Origin: DTU013 sp964512095
GTDB lineage: Bacteria > Bacillota > Clostridia > Acetivibrionales > DTU013
Assembly: GCA_964512095.1 (NCBI GenBank)
Contig: CAZEIH010000010.1
Coordinates: forward strand, 15,310-79,309
DNA length: 64,000 bases
Reading direction: 5' to 3'
Shown here: piece after piece, positions 26,618 through 35,703 of the stretch
How positions within the stretch are numbered: the stretch's first letter is position 1
How the letters are laid out: every line of letters begins with the position of its first letter
The notes under the pieces: generated by a model
Told to the model about the DNA's origin: nothing
Seen by the model: the letters and a program-made list of their open reading frames with translations, nothing else
The model's database searches: none
Program-made: the position numbers and the translations under genes

Positions 26618-28708
26618 TTACTCCTCTTTTACTGCTTCTTTAATAAAATCGCATTTTTCACTGCTGCACTTCATTGAAACTTTCTTCCCGCTATATTTTT
26701 TGACCAAAAAGCTTCCGCATTCGGGGCAGTTTTCTCCAGCCGGCATATCCCAGGTCATAAAACCGCATTCCGGGTTTTTTTCACACCCCAGATACTTCCT
26801 CCCTTTTCTTGTCTTTTTCACAAGGACCTTATTGCCACATTCAGGACAGTTTACGCCCGCTTCTTCAAGTATGGGCTTTGTATTTCTGCATTCAGGGAAA
26901 CCGGGGCATGCAAGAAACTTTCCATAACGCCCCATCTTTATAACCATGTTCCTGCCACATTTGTCACATTCAATATCCGTCTCTTCATCACGTATTTCAA
27001 TGGTACCTATTTTTTCTTCTGCTTCCTTCAGTGCGACGGCAAAGGGCTCATAAAAGTCCTTCATCAGGTCAGCCCACTTTTTGGTGCCCTCTTCAACCTC
27101 ATCAAGCTTTTTTTCCATTTGGGCAGTAAACTTGGCATCAACAATATCTGCAAAGTTGTTTTTCATTAGATCATTGACAATTACCCCAAGCTCAGTGGGC
27201 TTTAAGAATTTTTTCTCTTTTTCTATATAACCTCTGGCAAGAATTGTCGTTATTATTGGCGCATAGGTACTGGGCCTACCGACGCCCTTTTCCTCCAGCA
27301 TTTTGACTAGTGTTGCTTCTGTATACCTTAATGGCGGTTGTGTAAAATGCTGTTTATCTTCAAGTTTTTTTAACGTTAGCTTTTCATCCTGTGTCAACTC
27401 AGGTACGGATATATCTCCATCCTCCATTCCCTCGTCCCTTCCCTCTTTATATATAGCCAAATAGCCTTTGAATCTTAGCTTGGAACCATTAGCCTTAAAC
27501 AACAGGTCACCTGCCATTATTTCAGCTGCAACGGTATCATATATTGCTGAGGACATCTGGCTTGATATAAATCTGGACCATATCAGCTTGTAAAGCTTGT
27601 ATTGGTCATTGGATAAGGATGCCTTAATTCCATCAGGCTCCATATCCGCATAAGTGGGCCTTATAGCTTCATGAGCATCCTGAGATGAAGACTTGTTTTT
27701 GTGTGCCCTTGCTTCCTTTGGTAAATATTTTTCACCATATTTTTCGCTAATATACTTTTTTGCTTCCTCCCGGGCTTCTGTTGAAATCCTAACAGAATCT
27801 GTACGGATATATGAGACCAGACCGATGGTACCGTGACCCTTTACCGCAATTCCCTCGTATAACTGCTGGGCTATTATCATTGTCTTCCTTGTGGGAAAAC
27901 CCAGCTTTCGTGATGCCTCCTGCTGCAAAGTACTTGTGGTAAAAGGCGGCGGCGACGATTTTTTCTTTTCTCCATTTTTCACGTTGCCGACAACAAAATC
28001 CTTGCCTTCAAGCTGGCTTAGTATTTCGTCAACCTGAGCCTTATTTCTAAGCTCAAGCTTTTCGCCGACTTTTCCATAAAACTTTGCATCAAAGGAAGGT
28101 CCTGATTTTTTCTTAAGAAGGCTGGCAATAATCGTCCAGTATTCCTCCTGCACAAATTCGTCTATTTCTTCCTCTCTATCACATATGAGCCTTGCTGTCA
28201 CCGACTGCACACGCCCTGCACTAAGACCTTTTCTGATTTTTCTCCAAAGCAGGGGGCTAATTTTATAGCCTACAATCCTGTCCATTATGCGCCTTGCCTG
28301 CTGAGCATCAACAAGATTCATATCAATCTTTCTAGGTGTCTTAATAGCATTTTTAACTGCATTCTTTGTTATCTCATTAAAAGTGACTCTGCACTTGTCT
28401 TTATTATCAATTTTCAATACGTTTGCTAAATGCCAGGATATAGCTTCCCCCTCACGATCAGGGTCAGTTGCTAGGAATATCTTGCCTGCAGACTTGGCTT
28501 CCTTTCTCAGCTTGCTGAGTACTTCTCCCTTGCCACGTATGGTGATATATTTCGGTTCGAAATTATTTTCTACATCCACACCGATCTGGCTCTTAGGCAA
28601 ATCTCTCACATGACCAACAGAAGCTACGATCTTATAATCCTTTCCCAGAAATTTTCCTATTGTATTTGCCTTTGCAGGTGATTCTACTATAACAAGGTTA
28701 TTTGCCAT
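26618..28708 (-). CDS. topA: TopA DNA topoisomerase I
   Basis: A type IA topoisomerase that relaxes negative supercoils. Its 696 residues start with the Toprim domain (LVIVESPAKANTIGKFLG, DPDREGEAISWHL). The catalytic tyrosine is in GLVSYIRTDSVRIS near residue 300. The C-terminus holds three four-cysteine zinc modules (CDKCGRNM, CPECGNKV, CPECGSFL). AAGGAGG lies just before the ATG. trmFO follows after 19 bp. Confidence 0.97.
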   Translation of the reverse strand: MANNLVIVESPAKANTIGKFLGKDYKIVASVGHVRDLPKSQIGVDVENNFEPKYITIRGKGEVLSKLRKEAKSAGKIFLATDPDREGEAISWHLANVLKIDNKDKCRVTFNEITKNAVKNAIKTPRKIDMNLVDAQQARRIMDRIVGYKISPLLWRKIRKGLSAGRVQSVTARLICDREEEIDEFVQEEYWTIIASLLKKKSGPSFDAKFYGKVGEKLELRNKAQVDEILSQLEGKDFVVGNVKNGEKKKSSPPPFTTSTLQQEASRKLGFPTRKTMIIAQQLYEGIAVKGHGTIGLVSYIRTDSVRISTEAREEAKKYISEKYGEKYLPKEARAHKNKSSSQDAHEAIRPTYADMEPDGIKASLSNDQYKLYKLIWSRFISSQMSSAIYDTVAAEIMAGDLLFKANGSKLRFKGYLAIYKEGRDEGMEDGDISVPELTQDEKLTLKKLEDKQHFTQPPLRYTEATLVKMLEEKGVGRPSTYAPIITTILARGYIEKEKKFLKPTELGVIVNDLMKNNFADIVDAKFTAQMEKKLDEVEEGTKKWADLMKDFYEPFAVALKEAEEKIGTIEIRDEETDIECDKCGRNMVIKMGRYGKFLACPGFPECRNTKPILEEAGVNCPECGNKVLVKKTRKGRKYLGCEKNPECGFMTWDMPAGENCPECGSFLVKKYSGKKVSMKCSSEKCDFIKEAVKEE

Positions 28709-28800
28709 TATTTCCTCCTTGCGGGTATTTGTGGTGTTGCATATAAGTTCAAATCATATATTACCACACTTTTAACTAAAATCTACAATATGTTTTTTAT

Positions 28801-29898
28801 TTATTCAAGTAACTTGAAAAACTTTCCTGGAAGCTGTTCGACAAAACCGCTTAATTCAAGCATCACAAGAATAGATGAAGCTGCCTGAATACTAAGCCCG
28901 CAATCTCTTGCAATAGAATCAATATGTACAGGTCCCAAGACCAGTTTTTGGGCTATTGACTTTTCATCCCCTGTAAGCTTAATCTCCCCAAGCCTTTCTC
29001 CATAACCATTCGCATTTTTCCCTCGATTACCTAAATCCAATTCATCTATAATGTCTTCAACATCTGTAACAATTTTTGCCCCTTCACGAATGAGTCTATT
29101 CGTACCGACACTGGCAGCAGAATTAATATTGCCGGGTACAGCAAACACATCACGTCCCTGTTCCAATGCTAGATCCGCCGTTATAAGGGAGCCGCTTCTT
29201 TCGTTTGCCTCCACTATCGCAACTCCCTTGGAAATGCCGCTAATTATTCTGTTCCTTGCCGGAAAATTGTATGGGACTGGGTTTGTACCTGGCGGGTATT
29301 CCGATATCACTGCACCATTGTTTATAATTTGCTTCATGAGCTCCCGGTTCTCCGGCGGGTAGACTCTGTTAACACCACAGCCCAATACCGCAATCGTTCT
29401 CCCTCCACCTTCAATGGCACCTAGATGTGCCTTGGAATCCACTCCTCTGGCCATACCGCTAACAACAGTTACTCCATATCTCGCAAGCTCCCTGGATAAA
29501 CGCTTTGCCATATCAAGTCCGTACCAGGTAGCTCTTCTGGACCCTACAACTGCAACACACACCTGGTCATTTTCAAGCCTCCCCCTGTAGTAAAGCACAA
29601 TAGGCGGATCTGTTATAAATTTCAAAGGCTCAGGGTATGATTGATCATTAAGGGTAACTATATTAGCATCACACTTTATGATTTGTTCCATCAATGCATC
29701 AGTTTGCTTTCTCCCCTCACTGTCCGTAATACAACGAATCACCTTGGGAGTACATAGGCCTGATGCCTTCAGTTCACCCTCCCGGGCTTCCCAGATATAT
29801 TCCGGTTCCTTGAAATGCTTAAGTAAAATATTCTTTCTCCTTGTTGACACTCCTGTCAATGCACTAAACCATACCCAGTATTTTACTTCGCTAGCCAT
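28801..29898 (-). CDS. dprA: DprA/Smf DNA processing protein
   Basis: Loads RecA on incoming single-stranded DNA during transformation. Its 365 residues have an N-terminal SAM-like part, then the Rossmann DprA core with VAVVGSRRATWYG, VSGMARGVDSKAHLGA and FPARNRIISGISKGVAIVEA. A C-terminal winged-helix domain (about 300-365) ends the protein. comM lies upstream, so two competence-associated genes are adjacent. Competence itself is not shown. Confidence 0.95.
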   Translation of the reverse strand: MASEVKYWVWFSALTGVSTRRKNILLKHFKEPEYIWEAREGELKASGLCTPKVIRCITDSEGRKQTDALMEQIIKCDANIVTLNDQSYPEPLKFITDPPIVLYYRGRLENDQVCVAVVGSRRATWYGLDMAKRLSRELARYGVTVVSGMARGVDSKAHLGAIEGGGRTIAVLGCGVNRVYPPENRELMKQIINNGAVISEYPPGTNPVPYNFPARNRIISGISKGVAIVEANERSGSLITADLALEQGRDVFAVPGNINSAASVGTNRLIREGAKIVTDVEDIIDELDLGNRGKNANGYGERLGEIKLTGDEKSIAQKLVLGPVHIDSIARDCGLSIQAASSILVMLELSGFVEQLPGKFFKLLE

Positions 29899-29910
29899 TT
29901 CGCCCTCACT

Positions 29911-31446
29911 TCACACATTCCATATTTTCCTGTCAAGACTCCTATATTGTATTGCTTCTGCTAGATGCTCCTGCTTTATATCCTCATATTGGTCCATATC
30001 AGCAATAGTTCTGGCCACCTTTATTATCCTACTGTGAGCTCTGGCACTCATACTAAGCTTATCAAACGCATTTCTCAATATATTCCTACAGCTTTTGTCC
30101 AATCTGCAATACTTTCCGAACATTGCCGGTTGAAGCTGAGAATTAGAATAGATTCCCATGCCCTTATACCTCTCAAGCTGTAATCTCCTAGTCCTTTCCA
30201 CCCTTCCCCTTATAGTCGCAGAGGATTCCACAGGAGTATCGCTGTCCAAATCCCTGTACTTCACAGGCGATACCTCGATATGGATATCCATTCTATCCAA
30301 AAGTGGGCCGGACATTTTTCCTATATACTGTTGAATTTGGTTGGGGGTACATGAACATTGGCCGGTGTGATCTAAGAATTTTCCACATCTGCACGGATTT
30401 GCAGCACATATAAGTGTAGTTCTGGCCGGATATGTAAGAGTGGCATTGACTCTTGAAATTGTTATTATTCCATCCTCCAACGGCTGTCGTAGGGATTCAA
30501 GAGACTTCTTACCAAACTCAGGGAGCTCGTCCAAAAAAAGTACACCATAGTGAGCAAGACTAATTTCACCGGGCTTTGGCATTGATCCTCCCCCCACAAG
30601 ACCTGTATCTGAAATAGTATGATGAGGACTTCTAAAGGGTCTTTTCTTTACAAGTGGCAGTCCCTGAGGCAAAATACCTGCAATACTGTGTATTTTTGTC
30701 ACCTCCAAGGCTTCGTCAAAGGTCATAGAGGGAAGGATAGTGGCCAGTCTTCTAGCAAGCATTGTCTTTCCACAGCCTGGCGAACCAAGCATTAGACAGT
30801 TATGCCCCCCTGATGCGGCCACCTCCAATGCTCTTTTGACATTCTCCTGTCCCTTTACATCAGCAAAGTCCACATCATAACCCCTATTTGTATCTCCAGC
30901 ATCCTGGCGTGTATCAATGAATGGAGTTATCTCAGCTTCCCCATTTATTATGCTTACTGCTCCCTTAAGATCTTTAACCGGAATTATGCACAAGTCCTTG
31001 ATAACTGATGCTTCCCTAGCATTTGCTTCTGGTAGAAATACATATCTAATGCCATTTAGCAAGGCACATGCTGCCATGGGTAATACACCCTTGACAGGCT
31101 TTATTTCACCATTAAGAGCAAGCTCTCCTATAAACATGGAGTTTTGTAGTGAAGCATAATTTATTTTACCTGTTGATGCAATTATGCCAAGAGAAATGGC
31201 AAGATCAAAAGAAGATCCCTCTTTTTTAATATTAGCAGGCGCCATATTCAACGTAATTCTGCGTATGGGAAATTCAAAGCCAGTGTTTTTAATTGCAGAA
31301 CGCACACGCTCTCGTGCTTCACGAATTGCTGTATCACCAAGTCCAACGATGTCAAATGCAGGTATCCCACTACTAATGTCTGTCTCGATCTCAACTAAAT
31401 AGCCATCAATACCTAAAAGACCGCAGCTTATAATTTTTGAGTACAT
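29911..31446 (-). CDS. comM: ComM/YifB Mg-chelatase-like AAA+ helicase
   Basis: A hexameric AAA+ helicase of the ComM/YifB family, linked to branch migration during transformation and homologous recombination. Its 511 residues show an N-terminal Lon-like ChlI domain, Walker A GSPGCGKTMLARR near residue 215, Walker B VLFLDELPEF near 290 and a zinc-like Cys set (CAANPCRCGKF, CSCTPNQ). A ChlI C-terminal domain closes it. dprA follows after 12 bp. Confidence 0.94.
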   Translation of the reverse strand: MYSKIISCGLLGIDGYLVEIETDISSGIPAFDIVGLGDTAIREARERVRSAIKNTGFEFPIRRITLNMAPANIKKEGSSFDLAISLGIIASTGKINYASLQNSMFIGELALNGEIKPVKGVLPMAACALLNGIRYVFLPEANAREASVIKDLCIIPVKDLKGAVSIINGEAEITPFIDTRQDAGDTNRGYDVDFADVKGQENVKRALEVAASGGHNCLMLGSPGCGKTMLARRLATILPSMTFDEALEVTKIHSIAGILPQGLPLVKKRPFRSPHHTISDTGLVGGGSMPKPGEISLAHYGVLFLDELPEFGKKSLESLRQPLEDGIITISRVNATLTYPARTTLICAANPCRCGKFLDHTGQCSCTPNQIQQYIGKMSGPLLDRMDIHIEVSPVKYRDLDSDTPVESSATIRGRVERTRRLQLERYKGMGIYSNSQLQPAMFGKYCRLDKSCRNILRNAFDKLSMSARAHSRIIKVARTIADMDQYEDIKQEHLAEAIQYRSLDRKIWNV

Positions 31447-31481
31447 ACCTTTTACCTTCTTTGTTGTATTATGTCGCTATA

Positions 31482-31898
31482 TCATACATTTATTTCCAAC
31501 ATAATACTACTATAAATACACATGTTTGTACATACCCAATTTTTAAGTATGGTGCCAGTCACGACAGATAGCAGGCCCAGGGCAAAATGCTGCATTATCG
31601 ATACCTTGCCAACGACCTCTGCCTTGGTAGGTTTTCCAAGAAACATCAAATAATATCTTCCCTGACAACCGGCAAGAATCGAACCGCCGGCAAAATCAAG
31701 ATTACTTGTGTAGCAGTAGGTTACAACTATTGCAATTAGAATTGCCCCTGCACCAGAAAGGCTGTATAAGATATATTTTGATCCCTCCTTCACTGCTTCA
31801 GCGCTGCGCTCATGGATTACCAACGGATATGTGGCAAACGTAAGCAGCTCATAAAACAGGTAAAGGGCAATAAGATTCCCCGAGAATGCTATCCCCAA
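31482..31898 (-). pseudogene. Remnant of a MnhD/NuoM-like proton antiporter subunit
   Basis: The frame encodes 138 residues. About 78 of them (GIAFSGNLIALYLFYELLTF, then EAVKEGSKYILYSLSGAGA) match the mid-region of the proton-conducting subunit family MnhD/NuoM/NuoN. It then jumps directly to FLGKPTKAEV, which in intact proteins comes some 200 residues later, and it degrades into unrelated codons. Homology starts upstream of any ATG (ATLGIAF). Both termini and an internal part are therefore lost. It sits between comM and nrdR with no partner antiporter genes. Confidence 0.8.
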
Positions 31899-31942
31899 TG
31901 TAGCGTTTTTTTACATGCCGTATTGACTTCTTCGACAGCGAT

Positions 31943-32398
31943 TTATTTCTCTTTCAGCAGCTTTCGAAGCTCTTCCATAAAGGTATTGATATCTTTGAAT
32001 TGCCTGTATACAGAGGCAAACCTAACATATGCCACCTCGTCAAGATCCTTGAGTCTAGCCATGACCATTTCTCCTATTTCCTGGGTCGTAATCTCCCTTT
32101 TCAAAGAGTTGAGTATCTGTGTTTCAATACCATCTATAAGCTTTTCAAGCTCATTAATGGAAACTGGTCTTTTTTCACAGGCTCTGAGAAGGCCGTTAAG
32201 AAGCTTTTGACGATCAAATATTTGCCGGGTCTTATCCTTTTTAATTACCATCAAAGGAACACTTTCAACCTTTTCATATGTAGTGAATCTTTTAGCACAT
32301 TTAGAGCATTCTCTTCGTCTTCTGATAGATGTGTTTTCTTCGGTAGGTCTTGAGTCTATCACCTTGTCATCCATGAACCCACAATATGGACACTTCAT
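31943..32398 (-). CDS. nrdR: NrdR transcriptional repressor of ribonucleotide reductase
   Basis: Represses nrd genes by sensing dATP/ATP. Its 151 residues begin with a zinc ribbon (MKCPYCGFMDDKVIDSR, RRRECSKCAKRFTTYE) and continue with an ATP-cone domain (about 48-138). The length is normal for the family. It lies downstream of the PRC-barrel gene and sigG, an arrangement common in Clostridia. Confidence 0.96.
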   Translation of the reverse strand: MKCPYCGFMDDKVIDSRPTEENTSIRRRRECSKCAKRFTTYEKVESVPLMVIKKDKTRQIFDRQKLLNGLLRACEKRPVSINELEKLIDGIETQILNSLKREITTQEIGEMVMARLKDLDEVAYVRFASVYRQFKDINTFMEELRKLLKEK

Positions 32399-32504
32399 AG
32401 CTTACCCTCCTGTATCGTTTGCACCGTAGTGCTTTATCTTTTGTACTACTCCACTAATGTATCGGGCAATACTCACATTTTCTTTAGGAAATCAATAAAA
32501 ATCA

Positions 32505-32765
32505 TTAGTCAAAGTATTTTCTCATAAATCGCTCATCCAGGTCAACTAGAATAATGTCCTCTCCTATTTTAACTATCTTTTCCCATGGTATAACAAACTC
32601 ACTATCCTTGCCCAAAAATCCAAAAAGCCGGGCAACACCAGCCAAAACAATAGCGGCGATTTTCCCTTGATCCAAATCGATTTCTACATCCGATACAAAG
32701 CCGAGACGTCTGCCGTCAGATACATTTATTACTTCCTTTTGTTTGAAGTCAGATGATCGATTCAT
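32505..32765 (-). CDS. YlmC/YmxH family PRC-barrel sporulation protein
   Basis: An 86-residue PRC-barrel protein (VSDGRRLGFVSDVEIDLDQG, VIPWEKIVKIGEDIILVD). YlmC/YmxH proteins are found beside sigG and are annotated as sporulation-related, but their molecular role is not known. The ATG at 32765 has GGTGG five bases upstream. A GTG at 32774 is the alternative. Confidence 0.85.
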   Translation of the reverse strand: MNRSSDFKQKEVINVSDGRRLGFVSDVEIDLDQGKIAAIVLAGVARLFGFLGKDSEFVIPWEKIVKIGEDIILVDLDERFMRKYFD

Positions 32766-32908
32766 TTCCCCCACCAGTCTTCCATAATGAGGATATAGAA
32801 TGCCTACCTAAATGTATGCTGATGAATTCAACAATATAACTAGGCCAGAACTGCCCCCACTCCCACCACGCTTCCATGTGTAGAGGTTTCCTCTTACTTA
32901 CTACAAAA

Positions 32909-32928
32909 CAAAAAACACCTTTCGGTGT
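32909..32928 (-). terminator. Rho-independent terminator after sigG
   Basis: On the minus strand GACACC-GAAA-GGTGT is followed directly by a run of six T (TTTTTTG). It lies 10 bases after the sigG stop at 32938 and should end the spoIIGA-sigE-sigG transcript. About 170 bases from here to the next gene hold no other clear feature. Confidence 0.8.
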
Positions 32929-32937
32929 CCTTAAACT

Positions 32938-33711
32938 CTATATATGTTTTCTCATATGCATTAATGCCGTTTTTTCAAGTCGTGATACCTGAGCCTGAGA
33001 TATCCCAATTTCTTCTGCTACCTCCATCTGGGTCCGACCCTCAAAAAACCGCAAATTTAGTATAAGCTTCTCCCTGTCATTCAGCTTCCGCATAGCCTCT
33101 TTTAGAGAAATGCCTTCCAGCCAGTTCTCATCTATATTTTTTTCATCCTTTACTTGGTCCATTACATATATTGCGTCTCCGCCATCATGATATACGGACT
33201 CGAACAGTGAAATTGGATCCTGTATAGCATCCAGTGCAAATACCACGTCCTCCTTTGGTAACTGGAGCTCCTTCGCTATTTCTGATATAGTAGGCTCCTT
33301 GGAATTCCTTATAGTAAGTCTTTCCTTTGCCTGCAAAGCCTTATATGCTATATCTCTCAGAGATCTGCTTACTCTTATTGAATTGTTGTCCCTAAGATAT
33401 CTTCGTATCTCACCGATAATCATAGGCACGGCATAAGTAGAAAACCTTACATTTTGTGAAACATCGAAATTATCAATAGCTTTTATTAGTCCAATACAGC
33501 CAACTTGAAAAAGATCATCTACATATTCCCCTCTATTATTAAAACGCTGAATAACACTAAGTACAAGTCTTAGATTTCCGTTAATAAATTCTTCCCTTGC
33601 AGTAGGATCACCATTATGCATCCTTTCGAACAGGACCTTTTTTTGTTCATTTGATAAAACCGGCAGTTTAGAAGTATTGACTCCACATATTTCTACTTTG
33701 TTAATCAGCAT
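32938..33711 (-). CDS. sigG: SigG, forespore-specific sigma factor
   Basis: The late forespore RNA polymerase sigma factor. The ATG at 33711 is chosen: it gives the family-typical N-terminus MLINKVEICGVNTSKLPVL, with GGAGG eight bases upstream. An in-frame ATG at 33732 is less likely. Of 257 residues, region 2 reads FNNRGEYVDDLFQVGCIGL and region 4 EGRTQMEVAEEIGISQAQVS. sigE lies 119 bp upstream. A sigma-F/G-like promoter is seen in between. Confidence 0.97.
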   Translation of the reverse strand: MLINKVEICGVNTSKLPVLSNEQKKVLFERMHNGDPTAREEFINGNLRLVLSVIQRFNNRGEYVDDLFQVGCIGLIKAIDNFDVSQNVRFSTYAVPMIIGEIRRYLRDNNSIRVSRSLRDIAYKALQAKERLTIRNSKEPTISEIAKELQLPKEDVVFALDAIQDPISLFESVYHDGGDAIYVMDQVKDEKNIDENWLEGISLKEAMRKLNDREKLILNLRFFEGRTQMEVAEEIGISQAQVSRLEKTALMHMRKHI

Positions 33712-33742
33712 ATTATTAACCTCCAGGTGCATTGTATAGTAA

Positions 33743-33771
33743 CATTATTGCCCTAGAGGTCACTTTTATAC
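33743..33771 (-). promoter_or_regulatory. Candidate sigma-F/sigma-G promoter of sigG
   Basis: Minus strand: GTATA (33767-33771), 14 bases, then GGCAATAATG (33743-33752). This matches the sigma-F pattern (GYWTA-N15-GGNRANAHTW as known in Bacillus) at all but the final base, with a spacer one shorter. In Bacillus sigG is transcribed this way. Here it is a sequence match only. Confidence 0.55.
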
Positions 33772-33829
33772 TGTATACCTACTATAAAAATATTTGCCAA
33801 AGGCCTTGACAACAGCGGCTTTGATGGTT

Positions 33830-34561
33830 TTAAACCATTCTGCTGATCTCTTTCTTCAGGCGACTGATAATTCTCTTCTCCAGCCTTGAAATGTAGGATT
33901 GAGAGATACCAAGCATATCAGCAACCTCCTTCTGCGTTTTCTCAACTCCATTTGACAGGCCAAATCTTAATTCCATTATTTTCTTTTCCCTTATTGAAAG
34001 CTTCTTCATTGCAGTATTAAGAAGCTCCCTGTCTATTTCGTCCTCAAGACTCCTGTAGATAATGTCATTTTCTGTTCCTAATATATCTGATAGTAACAGC
34101 TCATTTCCATCCCAATCAACGTTGAGGGGCTCATCTATAGAAACCTCGCTCTTTATCTTATTATTTCTCCTAAGGTACATAAGTATCTCATTTTCTATAC
34201 ATCTTGAAGCATATGTTGCAAGCTTGATATTTTTAGATGGATTAAAGGTATTTATAGCCTTTATCAACCCTATTGTCCCTATAGATACAAGGTCTTCCAC
34301 ACCAATCCCTGTGTTTTCAAACTTTCTGGCTATATAGACAACCAATCTTAGGTTGCGTTCTATCAAGACACTTTTAACTCCATAATCCTGCTCCTCCAGT
34401 CTTGCCAGCAGATAAGCCTCCTCGTCAGTGGAAAGGGGCGGTGGTAATGCTTCACTTCCTCCTATATAATGTATTGGGTATCCCCTTTTCCTTGTAATTT
34501 TGTTCAGTAGTTCCAAGTACCCAATCCTAATTATCAGTTTAACTCTGGCATAAATACCCAT
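33830..34561 (-). CDS. sigE: SigE, mother-cell sigma factor precursor
   Basis: The early mother-cell sigma factor, made as inactive pro-sigma-E. The 243 residues begin with the membrane-binding pro-sequence (about 1-27, hydrophobic-basic, ARVKLIIRIGYLELL), which SpoIIGA removes. Region 2 (GVEDLVSIGTIGLIKAINTF) and region 4 (QKEVADMLGISQSYISRLEK) are intact. spoIIGA lies 25 bp upstream, the classic pairing. Confidence 0.97.
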   Translation of the reverse strand: MGIYARVKLIIRIGYLELLNKITRKRGYPIHYIGGSEALPPPLSTDEEAYLLARLEEQDYGVKSVLIERNLRLVVYIARKFENTGIGVEDLVSIGTIGLIKAINTFNPSKNIKLATYASRCIENEILMYLRRNNKIKSEVSIDEPLNVDWDGNELLLSDILGTENDIIYRSLEDEIDRELLNTAMKKLSIREKKIMELRFGLSNGVEKTQKEVADMLGISQSYISRLEKRIISRLKKEISRMV

Positions 34562-34586
34562 GTGTTATCTCCTTTCGCTGTGTTAC

Positions 34587-35492
34587 CTACATTAGTTCGG
34601 GATTCATCAATGCTCTGTACTGTTGGTTTCTGGATAAACCCTTGTTGTAAATACCTACTATCACGTCGTGCACACTTTTTCTACCATCATTTTCTCCTAT
34701 CTCGATAAAGTCTGGCCTAAAACCGATAAGCATACCATTCTCCTTTCCCAGAGAGGTGAAGGGAATCAGCCGGAATCTGGAAAACCAGTTTGAACACGAT
34801 ATTGTTGCCGTGACCGTATTGAGATCGTTCTCGGTCTCATGCTCAAAGATGCTTCTAATTTCCTCAGGCAGAAGGGCTTTTATAGCTGTGTATTCAACTA
34901 CTACCACAGGCATGTTAGATAAAGGGTCATGCAGTGAATTTCCCGTATCCACAAGAGCCGAAACCTCTATTGCCCTTTCGTCAAAGGTGATGCTGACCTG
35001 TACAAGCGGCTTTTCCTTTATGGCTCTGCTTTGAATAGCATCCCAGACTATTCGTAGAATAATAAGAGTCACACCAATGGCAAGGAGTAGTTCGGTCCAT
35101 GTAGTATCCAATAATGTCATAGGAGTCATTACAACGCCATTTCGCATTATCCCCCAATCTCTTTTGAAAAACATCAGTGCAAAACCGGCTCCAGCAAACA
35201 GGAATGTAGATGCATAAAATAAGGCCAGTGTTTTCAAAAACACCGTTATCCTGTTAAAATTGAAGGTAATTGCCACCATTATTATGGACAGAAGCACTTT
35301 GGAAAGTACTGTGGTATACACCTTCATATCAGGCAGCAAAATCATCAGTACAAGATATACTGTACCCAGGAGGGAACCAAGGAAAAGCCTCAGACTGCTC
35401 GCTTTATTCTTTGAGAACCTTGATGTAACCAGTAGTATCAAATAATTGATGACAATATTCTCAAGGATAACGATATCTAAATAGATCTTCAC
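34587..35492 (-). CDS. spoIIGA: SpoIIGA sigma-E processing peptidase
   Basis: A membrane aspartic protease that cleaves pro-sigma-E after the SpoIIR signal. Its 301 residues have five N-terminal membrane segments (to about 150) and a cytoplasmic aspartyl-protease domain, with the catalytic motif VDTGNSLHDPLS near residue 186. The GTG start has a GAGG site. The upstream promoter shows the odd spacing of known spoIIG promoters. Confidence 0.95.
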   Translation of the reverse strand: MKIYLDIVILENIVINYLILLVTSRFSKNKASSLRLFLGSLLGTVYLVLMILLPDMKVYTTVLSKVLLSIIMVAITFNFNRITVFLKTLALFYASTFLFAGAGFALMFFKRDWGIMRNGVVMTPMTLLDTTWTELLLAIGVTLIILRIVWDAIQSRAIKEKPLVQVSITFDERAIEVSALVDTGNSLHDPLSNMPVVVVEYTAIKALLPEEIRSIFEHETENDLNTVTATISCSNWFSRFRLIPFTSLGKENGMLIGFRPDFIEIGENDGRKSVHDVIVGIYNKGLSRNQQYRALMNPELM

Positions 35493-35579
35493 TGTTTTAC
35501 CTCACTCGGCTGTGTTTACAGACATCCCCTAATTTACATATATTCTCAATCCTGCTATTTTATGTTTTGCTATACTATT

Positions 35580-35612
35580 ATTATATTTCATACACCCTGA
35601 ATTTTATGTCAA
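35580..35612 (-). promoter_or_regulatory. spoIIG-type promoter with 21 bp spacer
   Basis: Minus strand: TTGACA (35607-35612) and TATAAT (35580-35585), both perfect, but 21 bases apart. In Bacillus spoIIG the two elements are 22 bp apart and need Spo0A~P. Just upstream TTCTACA (35618-35624) differs from the 0A box TTCGACA at one base. Regulation by Spo0A is inferred from these features. Confidence 0.6.
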
Positions 35613-35643
35613 TTGCTACTGTAGAATTTAGTATTTTAATCAA

Positions 35644-35672
35644 TAAAAACCCCTAAGCAGTTTGCTTAGGGG
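35644..35672 (-). terminator. Rho-independent terminator of ftsZ
   Basis: A perfect 10 bp inverted repeat (CCCCTAAGCA / TGCTTAGGGG, loop of 3) at 35650-35672 is followed on the minus strand by five T. It lies 31 bases after the ftsZ stop. The rest of the 211 bp to spoIIGA holds the spoIIG promoter. Confidence 0.9.
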
Positions 35673-35703
35673 TAACTGGACAATATACATATGATATGCT
35701 CTG

